A DNA stretch of 14,210 bases from a bacterium (GCA_004560915.1 SFTR01000014.1:1-14210), one strand, 5' to 3'; numbered from the stretch's first letter, positions 1-7,632 are shown. A program made the numbers and translations. The notes: generated from the sequence alone by a model not told the origin.

Positions 1-1
1 T

Positions 2-547
2 ACTGATAATAGTGGTTCTGGTGATATGGGTATGGGTGCTGGTAAGATGAGAATCATAGGATTTAAGAATATGACTCAACATGCTGGTGCAACAACTCTT
101 ATTTATATGATTAGAAAGATGTTATCGGGCATTAGAACAGTAGGTGCAATAGAGGTAAATAAGGTTGATTTTCTATATTTCAATGATAAAGAATTAGTTA
201 GTACTATTTCTTCTGATTTACCAAAAGAACTTATGAAGAAACAAATGTGTGATGTAGTTCTAGTAGATTTAAATGATTATGATGATGTTTCAATATGTAG
301 TCAAGTATATTATTTAATAGAACCATCAACTATAATGATAAATAAGATGTTAAGAAAGAATAGAGCAGCTTTAGAACAATTAAAGAATGAAAGAGTAGTA
401 CTTAATAAATGCGTTCTTAATTCTGAAGATGTAGCTACATTTGAATATGAAACTAAACTAAAGGTGTTTGCAACTATACCTCCATGTGATGATAGACAAG
501 AAAATATTGATCCTGTTAAAAACTTTATCAGTAAAATGGGTATTTAA
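2..547 (+). CDS. Degenerate P-loop (ParA/CpaE-like) protein, 5' end outside the window
   Basis: The reading frame is open to the left edge, so the gene probably starts upstream. The first visible codons give a Gly/Ser/Asp/Met-rich stretch that looks like an interdomain linker. It is followed by a beta-strand and a loop, GFKNMTQHAGATTLIYMI, which resembles the deviant Walker A of MinD/ParA/CpaE proteins (GATTL) but has no canonical GK[ST]. Further on, CDVVLVDLNDYDD fits a Walker B strand, and a late segment ending in PPCDDR resembles the end of the ParA fold. CpaE-like proteins act at the membrane in pilus or secretion assembly. The next gene is a VirB2-like membrane protein, so a secretion or surface-structure locus may extend upstream; that is inference. 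The internal ATG at position 26 has only a weak GGTGAT before it, so I do not treat it as the true start. The family call is moderate and the ATPase activity is uncertain. Confidence 0.55.
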   Translation, partial: TDNSGSGDMGMGAGKMRIIGFKNMTQHAGATTLIYMIRKMLSGIRTVGAIEVNKVDFLYFNDKELVSTISSDLPKELMKKQMCDVVLVDLNDYDDVSICSQVYYLIEPSTIMINKMLRKNRAALEQLKNERVVLNKCVLNSEDVATFEYETKLKVFATIPPCDDRQENIDPVKNFISKMGI

Positions 548-551
548 TTGA

Positions 552-568
552 TATACAAATAGTGTATA
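552..568. repeat. Short inverted repeat TATACA-N5-TGTATA
   Basis: Perfect 6-bp arms (552-557 and 563-568) are separated by AATAG, just after the stop of the first gene and immediately upstream of the -35 box at 574. No T-run follows, so it is a poor terminator; it could be an operator or chance in AT-rich DNA. Confidence 0.3.
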
Positions 569-573
569 GTTAG

Positions 574-602
574 TTGACAAAGAAATAAAAATTATGTAAA
601 AT
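574..602 (+). promoter_or_regulatory. Sigma-A type promoter of the two-helix membrane protein gene
   Basis: A perfect -35 box TTGACA (574-579), a 17-nt spacer and a -10 box TAAAAT (597-602) precede the gene at 628. AAGGAG at 613-618 is its ribosome binding site, 9 nt before the ATG. Confidence 0.75.
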
Positions 603-627
603 TTATATAGAGAAGGAGATAAGTGTT

Positions 628-993
628 ATGTTAAATTTAATTAATGTGTTAAATGGTGTACAAGCTGATACTTTATGTGAGGAATTAGAACCAGTTTTAA
701 GAATTGTTGGTATTGCAATCTTCATTATTAAAGTAGTTGTTCCTATTATGTTAATTATTGTTGGTATGTTAGATATGGCTAAGGCTGTAACTGAAAAAGA
801 TGAAAATAAGATTAAAGATGCTCAACATAAGTTAATTAAAAAAGCAATTGCTGCAGTATTAGTATTCTTAGTTGTAACAATTGTAGGTGTACTTATGAAC
901 TTAATAGGTGCAGAAGATTATAAAAAATGTACTAAATGTATTACTAATCCTTGGAATTGTAAGACTAGTACAGATGATATTATCAAAGGTTAA
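628..993 (+). CDS. Two-helix VirB2/TrbC-like small membrane protein
   Basis: This is a 121-residue protein with a hydrophobic helix at about residues 24-50, a charged Lys/Glu/Asp loop at about 52-72, and a second helix at about 72-94. A hydrophilic C-terminus carries a cysteine cluster (C101, C104, C111), and a lone C17 precedes the first helix. Two helices around a short charged loop is the topology of VirB2/TrbC-type pilins, but I recognise no specific family motif, so the assignment rests on size, topology and the neighbouring P-loop gene. If the termini face outside, C17 and the C-terminal cysteines could form disulfides. The gene has its own strong promoter (TTGACA, 17 nt, TAAAAT), a good AAGGAG site and its own terminator, so it is a single-gene transcript, probably abundant. 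Gene call firm, function tentative. Confidence 0.8.
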   Translation: MLNLINVLNGVQADTLCEELEPVLRIVGIAIFIIKVVVPIMLIIVGMLDMAKAVTEKDENKIKDAQHKLIKKAIAAVLVFLVVTIVGVLMNLIGAEDYKKCTKCITNPWNCKTSTDDIIKG

Positions 994-1008
994 TAAAAAT
1001 CGTAAAAT

Positions 1009-1029
1009 AAGGGCTTTTGTCCTTTTTTT
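1009..1029 (+). terminator. Intrinsic terminator after the VirB2-like gene
   Basis: Stem AAGGGC (1009-1014) pairs with GTCCTT (1019-1024), including one G-T pair, around a TTTT loop. A T-run continues to 1029. Confidence 0.8.
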
Positions 1030-1035
1030 ATGCTG

Positions 1036-1064
1036 TTGAAAAAATATAATAATGATGATATAAT
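1036..1064 (+). promoter_or_regulatory. Promoter of the LTA-synthase-like gene
   Basis: TTGAAA (1036-1041), a 17-nt spacer and TATAAT (1059-1064), with an extended -10 TG at 1056-1057. Transcription should start near 1071, so the TTG at 1064 lies inside the -10 box and cannot be a start codon. Confidence 0.8.
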
Positions 1065-1084
1065 TGACGTTAGAGGGAATTAGT

Positions 1085-3154
1085 ATGAAAAGGTTAAAGG
1101 AAATAGATTTTAAAAAAATAAATATTAAAAAAATATTTAAAAATATAATTAAAGGTATTAAGAAGTATGCTTCTACAAATATTTTATTTATATCTTATAT
1201 AATTATTACATTATTGATTGGGTTTTTATTAAGATTATTTACTATAGGAACTCCTATATATTTTAAAGCATTCTTATCTGATTTTATGGTTTCATTGTTA
1301 ATAGGAGCATTTGGTTATTTATTTAAACCTAAGTATCAATTTACTTATTTCTTTATATGGATAATATTTGCTACGTTTTTAGCTATTGGAAATACTATTT
1401 ATTATCAATTTTATCAATCATTTTTATCAGTTAATTTAATATCAACTGCATCTATGTTAGGAGCAGTAGATGATTCATTATATGATAAATTACATATAAC
1501 ACAATTCTTATATATTATATTTCCTATTATATTCTTTGGAATACATAAATTCTTAAGTAAAAAGAATTATTATTTTGAAGTAGAGAAGACTGAAAAAGGA
1601 AAGAGAAATTTTATATATTCAGTTGCTACTTCTGGAGTTATTATATGTTCTTTATTATTTACTTTAAATGCTACTGATACTAGTAGATTAGTTAAACAAT
1701 GGAATAGAGAATGGCTTGTACAAAAGTTTGGTTTATATACTTATACTGCTAATGATTTAATACAGAGTATACAACCTCATTTAAATACATTATTTGGTTA
1801 TGATGAAGCAGCTCGTAAGTTTAGAAATTTCTATTCTTGCAAAGCTGAAGAGAAGATTAGTTCTAATAAATATACTAATGCATTTAAGGATAAAAATGTT
1901 ATATTTATACATGCTGAGAGTATGCAAAATTTCTTAGTTAATTTAAAAATAAATGGTAAAGAGGTAACACCTAATTTAAATAAACTTGCTAAAGAAGGAA
2001 TTTATTTTGATAGATTTTATCCTCAAATAAGTGTAGGAACTAGTTCTGATACTGAGTTTACATTAAATACTGGTCTTATGCCGTCGAGTAGTGGTACAGT
2101 ATTTGTAAACTATTATAATAGAACTTATTATGCACTTCCTAAATACTTTAATGATATGGGTTATTATACATTTAGTGCTCATGCTAATAATGCTGATTAT
2201 TGGAATCGTAAGACTATGCATCATACTTTAGGATATCAAGATTTCTATGCAAAAGATAGTTATGTAGTACCAAGTGATACTAGTGATCCTAATTGGGTTG
2301 GACTTGGACTATCTGATAAATCATTCTTTAATCAATTAGTTCCAATACTTAAAAATATTAAAGAAAATCATAAAAAATTCTATGGAACAGTTATTACTCT
2401 TTCAAATCATTCACCATTTAATGATTTAGAAAAATATGATCCATTTGATGTAACTATGAAATATACTGTTACTGATGAAAATGGTAAGAAGAAAGAAGCA
2501 GTTGCAACTTATTTAGAAGGTTCATCTATGGGTAACTATATTAGAAGTGCTCATTATGCTGATGCTGCATTAGGCGAATTTATACAATTATTAAAAGATA
2601 ATGATTTAACTAAAGATACTATTATAATATTATATGGAGATCATGAAGCAAGACTTAACAAGAAGCAATTTAACTTATTATATAATTATGATCCTAATAC
2701 TAATGATATTAAGAGTGAAGATGATCCTACATATGTATCTATGGAAAATTATAATTATGATTTACTAAAAAATACTCCATTAATAATGTGGAATGTAGAT
2801 AAAAAATATAGAAGAAAAGTAAGTAGTGCAATGGGTATGTATGATGTACTTCCTACTATAGCTAATATGTTTGGATTTAAAGACAAATATGGTCTTGGAC
2901 ATGATATATTTAGTGATAATGAAAAAATAGTAGTATTTCCTAATGGAAATGTACTTACTGATAAAGTATATTATAGTAATTTAAATGATGAATATGTTGC
3001 GTTAAGTGATGAACCTATAAATAGTGATTATATTAGTAGACTTAAAGATTATGCTAATCAAATATTAGATGTATCTAATGGAATAGTACTACATGATTTA
3101 ATTAAAAATGAAGAAGATAAGATAGGAGCTTGCGAACGTGAAGAAAAAAAGTGA
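1085..3154 (+). CDS. Lipoteichoic acid synthase family protein (sulfatase fold)
   Basis: This 689-residue protein has five predicted membrane helices (about 32-53, 62-80, 87-105, 138-155, 177-196) followed by an extracellular alkaline-phosphatase/sulfatase-type domain, the layout of LtaS. Family enzymes transfer glycerol-phosphate from phosphatidylglycerol onto a glycolipid-anchored polymer. Visible motifs are HAES (metal ligand E278), GTSSDTEF at 318-325 around the nucleophile, HANNADYWNRK (H366, W373, R375), SNHSPF (H442) and YGDHEA (D519, H520). The residue aligning with the LtaS catalytic Thr appears to be Ser320, with Thr319 just before it. The start at 1085 is chosen because GAGGG at 1073-1077 sits 7 nt upstream; the in-frame TTG at 1064 is within the promoter. 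The downstream gene overlaps this one by 17 nt. The family is firm; the exact polymer substrate is not known. Confidence 0.92.
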   Translation: MKRLKEIDFKKINIKKIFKNIIKGIKKYASTNILFISYIIITLLIGFLLRLFTIGTPIYFKAFLSDFMVSLLIGAFGYLFKPKYQFTYFFIWIIFATFLAIGNTIYYQFYQSFLSVNLISTASMLGAVDDSLYDKLHITQFLYIIFPIIFFGIHKFLSKKNYYFEVEKTEKGKRNFIYSVATSGVIICSLLFTLNATDTSRLVKQWNREWLVQKFGLYTYTANDLIQSIQPHLNTLFGYDEAARKFRNFYSCKAEEKISSNKYTNAFKDKNVIFIHAESMQNFLVNLKINGKEVTPNLNKLAKEGIYFDRFYPQISVGTSSDTEFTLNTGLMPSSSGTVFVNYYNRTYYALPKYFNDMGYYTFSAHANNADYWNRKTMHHTLGYQDFYAKDSYVVPSDTSDPNWVGLGLSDKSFFNQLVPILKNIKENHKKFYGTVITLSNHSPFNDLEKYDPFDVTMKYTVTDENGKKKEAVATYLEGSSMGNYIRSAHYADAALGEFIQLLKDNDLTKDTIIILYGDHEARLNKKQFNLLYNYDPNTNDIKSEDDPTYVSMENYNYDLLKNTPLIMWNVDKKYRRKVSSAMGMYDVLPTIANMFGFKDKYGLGHDIFSDNEKIVVFPNGNVLTDKVYYSNLNDEYVALSDEPINSDYISRLKDYANQILDVSNGIVLHDLIKNEEDKIGACEREEKK

Positions 3155-3752
3155 TAGAAAAATAATAATTTTATTTGTTGTAGTAGGTATTATATTACTT
3201 GGTTTTCTAGGATATAGAGTTAATAAAGATTTCTTAATTAAAACTAATAATAAGAAACAAATAGATTCTATTGAATTCTATGGATATACTTTATCTAAGA
3301 GTGATACTGATTTATATAAAAGTACATTTAAAGAGTTAAGCAAAGTATTAAATGAAAAACCAGTTGATATGAATAGTTATGCTAAGTTAATATCAGAGTT
3401 ATTCATTATAGATTTGTATTCACTTGGTAGTAAACTTACTAGTACAGATATAGGTGGTATAGAATTCTTACATAAAGATTTAAGAGAGAACTTTAAAGAA
3501 AATATGGGTTCAACATTATATAAGTTTGTTGAAAGTAATATAGATGGTAAGAGAAAACAAGAATTACCTATGGTAAAAGAAGTTAATGTAACTGATGTAT
3601 TTGAAACTAAATACACTTATAATAAGAATGAGTATCCTGCTTATTTAGTTACTGTTAATTGGACTTATGAAAAGGATTTAGGGTATCAAACAAGTGCTAA
3701 ATTAACTATTATTAATGATAATGATATTCTATATATAGTTAAAGGGAATTAA
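3138..3752 (+). CDS. Membrane-anchored extracytoplasmic protein of unknown function
   Basis: This is a 204-residue protein with a Lys-rich N-terminus, one membrane helix at about residues 9-26 and a hydrophilic domain of about 175 residues that should face outside. I recognise no catalytic motif. The alternating helix-strand pattern and a C-terminal beta stretch ending in DILYIVKG could fit a small alpha+beta (NTF2-like) fold, but that is a guess. It starts with GTG, 17 nt inside the end of the LTA-synthase gene, with AGGAG at 3124-3128 as its ribosome binding site. Such overlap normally means translational coupling, so a role as partner or accessory of the polymer synthase is likely. A terminator follows directly, making these two genes one transcription unit. 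Confidence 0.8.
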   Translation: MKKKSDRKIIILFVVVGIILLGFLGYRVNKDFLIKTNNKKQIDSIEFYGYTLSKSDTDLYKSTFKELSKVLNEKPVDMNSYAKLISELFIIDLYSLGSKLTSTDIGGIEFLHKDLRENFKENMGSTLYKFVESNIDGKRKQELPMVKEVNVTDVFETKYTYNKNEYPAYLVTVNWTYEKDLGYQTSAKLTIINDNDILYIVKGN

Positions 3753-3773
3753 GACTAGAAATAGTCTTTTTCT
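3751..3773 (+). terminator. Intrinsic terminator with GAAA tetraloop
   Basis: Stem AAGACTA (3751-3757) pairs with TAGTCTT (3762-3768) around a GAAA loop, followed by a T-rich tail. The last two bases of the preceding stop codon form part of the stem. The same hairpin recurs at 10507. Confidence 0.85.
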
Positions 3774-3775
3774 AT

Positions 3776-3784
3776 TGATATAAT
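3776..3784 (+). promoter_or_regulatory. Extended -10 promoter of the YunG/glycosylase pseudogene
   Basis: TGATATAAT matches an extended -10 (TGn plus TATAAT). No convincing -35 is visible because the terminator of the previous gene occupies that position. Confidence 0.5.
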
Positions 3785-3799
3785 TGTTGTGTAATATGT

Positions 3800-4429
3800 A
3801 TGAATATAGATAATATTAAATATAAATTATTAGAGTGTTATAGTATTGATTTATGTTATTCTAAGGTATAAGATATGTGGAGTAGTGATAATAAATGTTT
3901 TGTTATGTATGAAATTACTGATTTAGTTATTAATGATTATTTTGGTGGTAGTATTTGTAAAATACATGTAGATGATGTAAGTCATTACTTTAATATAATA
4001 GATGATAATGTGTTTGATTTAACTTCTATTCAGTTTAATAAAGAAGTAGATTATAGTAATTATGAAGTTATAAGTAAAGAAAAAATACTTTCTAATGAAG
4101 ACATTAAAAGAAGATATAATTTATTAAAAATTAGACTTCAGAGTAAGTTATTAAAAGAAATAGATGAAGCCATATTTAAATGTAGTTTATGTGAGGTGTT
4201 AGTAGAAAAGTTTGAAAGCAATACTACTATATATTTAGGTACATATAATGATATAGTTCTAGTTGGAGAAACACCTACTAGAAATATTTTAGATTTTAAG
4301 TTTGAAAGATATTCTGATGTTGTAGGTAAGATATATGATGTTCATAATTATAAAGTACTTCCTATATATCATCCAAGTCCAGTGTCACCTATGAGCTATA
4401 AAGGAAATGAACCAATATTTAATATGTAA
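3800..4429 (+). pseudogene. YunG-like / uracil-DNA-glycosylase-like fusion, interrupted by an in-frame TAA
   Basis: From ATG 3800 the frame reads MNIDNIKYKLLECYSIDLCY and onward, hits TAA at 3869-3871, and resumes in the same frame from ATG 3875 for 184 residues. The part after the stop (DMWSSDN, INDYFGGSI, HYFN, FDLTSIQF) continues the upstream sequence as a YunG-like domain, so the stop falls inside a once continuous domain. YunG proteins usually carry a GQC[AG][VI]TA motif; here the position reads VMYEITD and the Cys is lost. The C-terminal half resembles a family-4-type uracil-DNA glycosylase: IVLVGETP, then HPSPVSP (His at residue 166 counted from 3875). The usual long stretch between these motifs is missing, which suggests an internal deletion. 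Translation could restart at 3875 after AAGG (3863-3866), but the product would lack key residues. Domain names come from motif recall only. Confidence 0.6.
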
Positions 4430-4454
4430 AAAAAATATGTTTAAAGATTGGTTC
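4409..4454. repeat. Imperfect inverted repeat spanning the pseudogene stop
   Basis: GAACCAAT (4409-4416) pairs with ATTGGTTC (4447-4454). After one mismatch, TTTAA pairs with TTAAA inside it. The loop is A-rich and no T-run follows, so this is at best a weak terminator; it ends 5 nt before the next promoter's -35 box. Confidence 0.4.
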
Positions 4455-4458
4455 TATA

Positions 4459-4486
4459 TTGAATAAAATATTTAATTTGATATAAT
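4459..4486 (+). promoter_or_regulatory. Promoter of the DUF4358-like gene and acylation cassette
   Basis: TTGAAT (4459-4464), a 16-nt spacer and TATAAT (4481-4486) with an extended TG (4478-4479). A strong AAGGAGG follows at 4500-4506. Confidence 0.75.
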
Positions 4487-4511
4487 TTATATAGATGATA
4501 AGGAGGATAAA

Positions 4512-5111
4512 ATGGATAGTAAAAATAAACCATTAATAATTGGTGTTTCTTTAATAGCATTAGCTGTTGTTATACTTGTAGTTATTATGCTTGTAAGAGG
4601 TAGAGGTAATGAGATGAGTACTTCTAAATTTGAAACTATTGATGATGTTAAAACTATGGTAAAAAGCATATATAAAGATTTAGGGGATACGTTACCAGCA
4701 CTTGAATTTCAAAAATTAAATAGTTCTACTGAATCATGGAAAAGTTTTACAGGTTTAAGTGATAGTTCTAATGTAGAATTTGCGGTAGTAAGTGAGCCAT
4801 TAATGAATGCTCAAGCATATAGTTTAGTTGTATTAAAAGTTAAAGATATTTCTAAAATAGAAAGTATGAAACAAGAAATGTATGATAATATTGATATGGC
4901 TAAATGGATATGTGTTAGTGCTGAAAAATTATATATTACTAATAGTGATAACATAATATTTATGGTTATGGCAAGTGATGATTGGGCTACTCCGGTATAT
5001 AATGGATTTAAAAAATATGTTAATAATAATATAGGAAAAGAATTAACTAAAACAGAAAATGGAAGTACTAATCTACCAGGTGAAATGACTGATGCTGAAC
5101 CTATAGCTTAA
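4512..5111 (+). CDS. Membrane-anchored DUF4358-like protein
   Basis: This is a 199-residue protein with a short charged N-terminus, a single membrane helix at about residues 8-28 and an extracytoplasmic domain. The pattern of a strand such as VSEPLMNAQAYSLVVLKVKD, then a helix of about 25 residues, then a strand near NIIFMVMASD followed by a final helix resembles DUF4358, a small domain of Firmicutes whose function I do not know. I recall such proteins beside MBOAT and DHHW genes in clostridia, which fits the next two genes, but this is memory and not a search. AAGGAGG lies 5 nt before the ATG. A terminator hairpin directly after the stop separates it from the acyltransferase, so it may be made in excess over the downstream genes. 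Confidence 0.75.
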   Translation: MDSKNKPLIIGVSLIALAVVILVVIMLVRGRGNEMSTSKFETIDDVKTMVKSIYKDLGDTLPALEFQKLNSSTESWKSFTGLSDSSNVEFAVVSEPLMNAQAYSLVVLKVKDISKIESMKQEMYDNIDMAKWICVSAEKLYITNSDNIIFMVMASDDWATPVYNGFKKYVNNNIGKELTKTENGSTNLPGEMTDAEPIA

Positions 5112-5119
5112 ATAATATT

Positions 5120-5140
5120 GCTCCTTATGGAGCTTTTTTT
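5120..5140 (+). terminator. Terminator hairpin inside the acylation cassette
   Basis: Stem GCTCC (5120-5124) pairs with GGAGC (5129-5133) around a TTAT loop, followed by seven T. The T-run abuts the AAAAGGAG ribosome binding site of the MBOAT gene (5141-5148), leaving no room for a promoter between them. Confidence 0.8.
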
Positions 5141-5154
5141 AAAAGGAGAAGATT

Positions 5155-6546
5155 ATGGTATTTGCGAGTATTACATTTTTATATTATTTTTTACCAGTTT
5201 TTTTAATCTTATATTTTGTTGTACCTAAGAAATATAAGAATTTAGTATTATTATTATTTAGTTTAATATTTTATTTTTATGGTGAACCTAAGTATATATT
5301 ATTAATGCTTATAGAAGTTTTATTTGCATATTTTATGACACTTAGTTTAGAAAAGAATAAGAGTAAAAGTTTACTTATAGTAGTAGTATCTTTTCATTTG
5401 TTATTACTTTGTATATTTAAATATTTTAATTTTATAATTAGTAATATAAATAGTATTTTTAGTAGTAATATATCTCTTTTAAATATAGTTCTTCCTATTG
5501 GTATAAGTTTTTATACTTTTCAAATTATTAGTTATGAAGTAGATGTTTATAGAGGTAAAGTAAAAGCATCTAAGAATTTAATAGAATTTATGACTTATGT
5601 TTTCTTGTTTCCTCAATTAATTGCTGGACCTATTGTTAGATATGAAAGTGTAAATAAAGAATTAAAATCAAGAAAAGTAACATTTGATGATTTTAGTAGT
5701 GGTGTTAATAGATTTGTAATTGGTTTATTTAAAAAGGTTGTTATAGCTAATAATATAGGTGAGTTATGTAATATATTAGTTGGTAGCACAGAGGTATCAG
5801 TTTTATTATATTGGGTACTTGGCATTAGTTATATGTTACAGATATATTTTGATTTTTCTGGGTATAGTGATATAGCTATAGGTATTGGTAAGATGATTGG
5901 ATTTAAGTTTCCTGAAAACTTTAATTATCCTTATATAGCAGATAGCGTCACTAATTTCTGGAGACGTTGGCATATGACACTTAGTAGTTGGTTTAAAGAT
6001 TATGTATATATACCACTTGGTGGAAATAGAGTAAGTATATTAAAACATATTAGAAATATATTTATAGTATGGATGCTTACAGGTTTATGGCACGGAGCTA
6101 GTTGGAATTTTATAATATGGGGATTATACTTTGGAGTAATACTTATAATTGAAAAATATTTTCTTAATAAAGTATTAGAGAAGTTACCTAAAGTAATTAG
6201 AATAATTTATACGTCATTTGTTGTTATGATAAGTTTTATAATATTCTCAAGTAATAATTTAGATAGTGCTTTTACTATTATAAAAGGTTTATTTAGTTTT
6301 AAGAGTTTAAGTTTATCAAATAATTTTATACTTTATTATGTTAAAAGTTATGGATTTATATTAATTATGGGTATAATATTTAGTACACCTTTAATAAAGA
6401 ATATAATAGAAAAACTTAGAAGTAAAAAAATACTTAACAATATTATAAATATAATAGAAGTAATAGTTATTCTTTTAATACTTTTAATAGTTACATCTAT
6501 GCTTATTGATAGTAGTTATAATCCATTTTTATATTTTAGATTTTAA
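5155..6546 (+). CDS. MBOAT family O-acyltransferase (AlgI/DltB-like)
   Basis: This 463-residue polytopic membrane protein starts with FYYF-type hydrophobic segments and has about ten membrane helices. The family hallmarks are clear: NFWRRWHMTLSSWFKDYVYIPLGG (H273 in the RRWH segment) and GLWHGASWNFIIWG with the invariant catalytic H313. MBOAT proteins of this type pass an acyl group, often acetate, from a cytoplasmic donor across the membrane to an extracellular polymer such as alginate, peptidoglycan, teichoic acid or a capsule. The AlgX/AlgJ-like gene immediately downstream suggests an AlgI-type relay rather than D-alanylation: no DltA or DltC gene is present. AAAAGGAG lies 6 nt before the ATG. 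Transcription must read through the terminator just upstream or start inside the preceding gene. The length is normal for the family and no key residue is missing. Confidence 0.93.
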   Translation: MVFASITFLYYFLPVFLILYFVVPKKYKNLVLLLFSLIFYFYGEPKYILLMLIEVLFAYFMTLSLEKNKSKSLLIVVVSFHLLLLCIFKYFNFIISNINSIFSSNISLLNIVLPIGISFYTFQIISYEVDVYRGKVKASKNLIEFMTYVFLFPQLIAGPIVRYESVNKELKSRKVTFDDFSSGVNRFVIGLFKKVVIANNIGELCNILVGSTEVSVLLYWVLGISYMLQIYFDFSGYSDIAIGIGKMIGFKFPENFNYPYIADSVTNFWRRWHMTLSSWFKDYVYIPLGGNRVSILKHIRNIFIVWMLTGLWHGASWNFIIWGLYFGVILIIEKYFLNKVLEKLPKVIRIIYTSFVVMISFIIFSSNNLDSAFTIIKGLFSFKSLSLSNNFILYYVKSYGFILIMGIIFSTPLIKNIIEKLRSKKILNNIINIIEVIVILLILLIVTSMLIDSSYNPFLYFRF

Positions 6547-6555
6547 GGAGGAAAT

Positions 6556-7632
6556 ATGTGTAATAAATATAGAGATATAGTTATTAGTGTATTATTTGTA
6601 TTAATACTTTCATTATTCTTTGTTTTAAACATTTTTAAGAGTGATAATGAAGTATCAGTAAGTGAGAGACGTAAACTTACATTAATGCCTAAATTTAGTT
6701 TAAAAACATTATTTAATGGAACATATTTTAATGAGTTTGATAAATATACTACTGATCAATTTATATATAGAGATAACTTTAGAACTTTAAAAGCTAAGAT
6801 GGATTTAAATATAAAAAATAATTATCATAATTTATATATGAAAGATGATTATTTTATAGAAATGGAATATCCATTAAATATGGATTCAGTTGATAATTTA
6901 ATTAGTAAGATTAATTATATAAGAGATAATTATTTAAGTGAAAGTAATGTTTATTATTCTATAATACCTGATAAGAATTATTTTGTTAATGATAATAATT
7001 TAAGAATTGATTATGAATATTTAGAAGATTATATGTATAATAAATTGAACTTTAGATATATTGACATTTTTAATACTTTAGAGTTAGATGATTATTATAA
7101 GACAGATAGTCATTTTATGATTAACAAGATTGATAATGTTGCTTCTAGATTACTAAGTGGTATGAATAACTATAATGATATTAGTTATGACGTGGAGAAG
7201 GTTAGTACTTTTGATGGAGTTTATAAGTCTAGAGTGCCTGTTAGTACTTCAACTGATGAATTAAATATTATTAAAAATGATGGTATTAATAATAGTTTAA
7301 TTTATGATTATAGTAAGAATAGTTATATAAGTTTTTATGACTTAAATAAATTAAAAAGTAATGATAAATATGAAATGTATTTAGGTGGTAGTACTCCTTT
7401 AGTTAATATCTCTAATGATCTTTCTGATAATGATAGAGAATTAATAATATTTAGAGATAGTTTTGGTAGTTCTTTAGCGCCTTTACTAGTTTCGTCATAT
7501 AAAACTATTACTTTAGTGGATACTAGATATATAAGTCCTAAAATATTGGGTAATTATATTGATTTTAATAATAAAGATGTATTGTTTATTTATAATACTT
7601 CTATAATTAATAATAGTTATGGTTTGAAGTGA
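6556..7632 (+). CDS. DHHW / AlgX-AlgJ-like SGNH-type acyl-transfer protein
   Basis: This is a 358-residue protein with one membrane helix near residues 8-26 and an extracytoplasmic domain. The N-terminal signature SVSERRKLTLMP, with the later FNEFDKYTTDQFIYRDNFR, is typical of DHHW-family proteins. The DHHW motif itself appears as DSHF (D184, H186), keeping the Asp and the second His that would serve as catalytic residues while replacing the first His and the Trp. A second motif, FRDSFGSSLAP, supplies the candidate nucleophile S302. In AlgX/AlgJ a comparable Asp-His-Ser triad receives the acyl group from the MBOAT protein and passes it to the polymer. The gene follows the MBOAT gene by 9 nt with AAGGAGG spanning the stop, so both are surely co-translated from one message. 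It stops with TGA. Family confidence is good; the substrate is unknown. Confidence 0.85.
   Translation: MCNKYRDIVISVLFVLILSLFFVLNIFKSDNEVSVSERRKLTLMPKFSLKTLFNGTYFNEFDKYTTDQFIYRDNFRTLKAKMDLNIKNNYHNLYMKDDYFIEMEYPLNMDSVDNLISKINYIRDNYLSESNVYYSIIPDKNYFVNDNNLRIDYEYLEDYMYNKLNFRYIDIFNTLELDDYYKTDSHFMINKIDNVASRLLSGMNNYNDISYDVEKVSTFDGVYKSRVPVSTSTDELNIIKNDGINNSLIYDYSKNSYISFYDLNKLKSNDKYEMYLGGSTPLVNISNDLSDNDRELIIFRDSFGSSLAPLLVSSYKTITLVDTRYISPKILGNYIDFNNKDVLFIYNTSIINNSYGLK

Noticed and set aside
1064..1087. TTG at 1064 as start of the LTA-synthase-like gene
   Set aside because: It shares its first base with the end of the -10 box and would lie upstream of the transcription start; ATG 1085 has a well-spaced GAGGG.
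3377..3616. Open frames on the minus strand (3377-3616, 4487-4669, 5613-5825, 9006-9191, 11783-11995)
   Set aside because: Each is short, lies largely opposite a convincing + strand gene, and shows no recognisable protein motif; they are by-products of AT-rich coding DNA.
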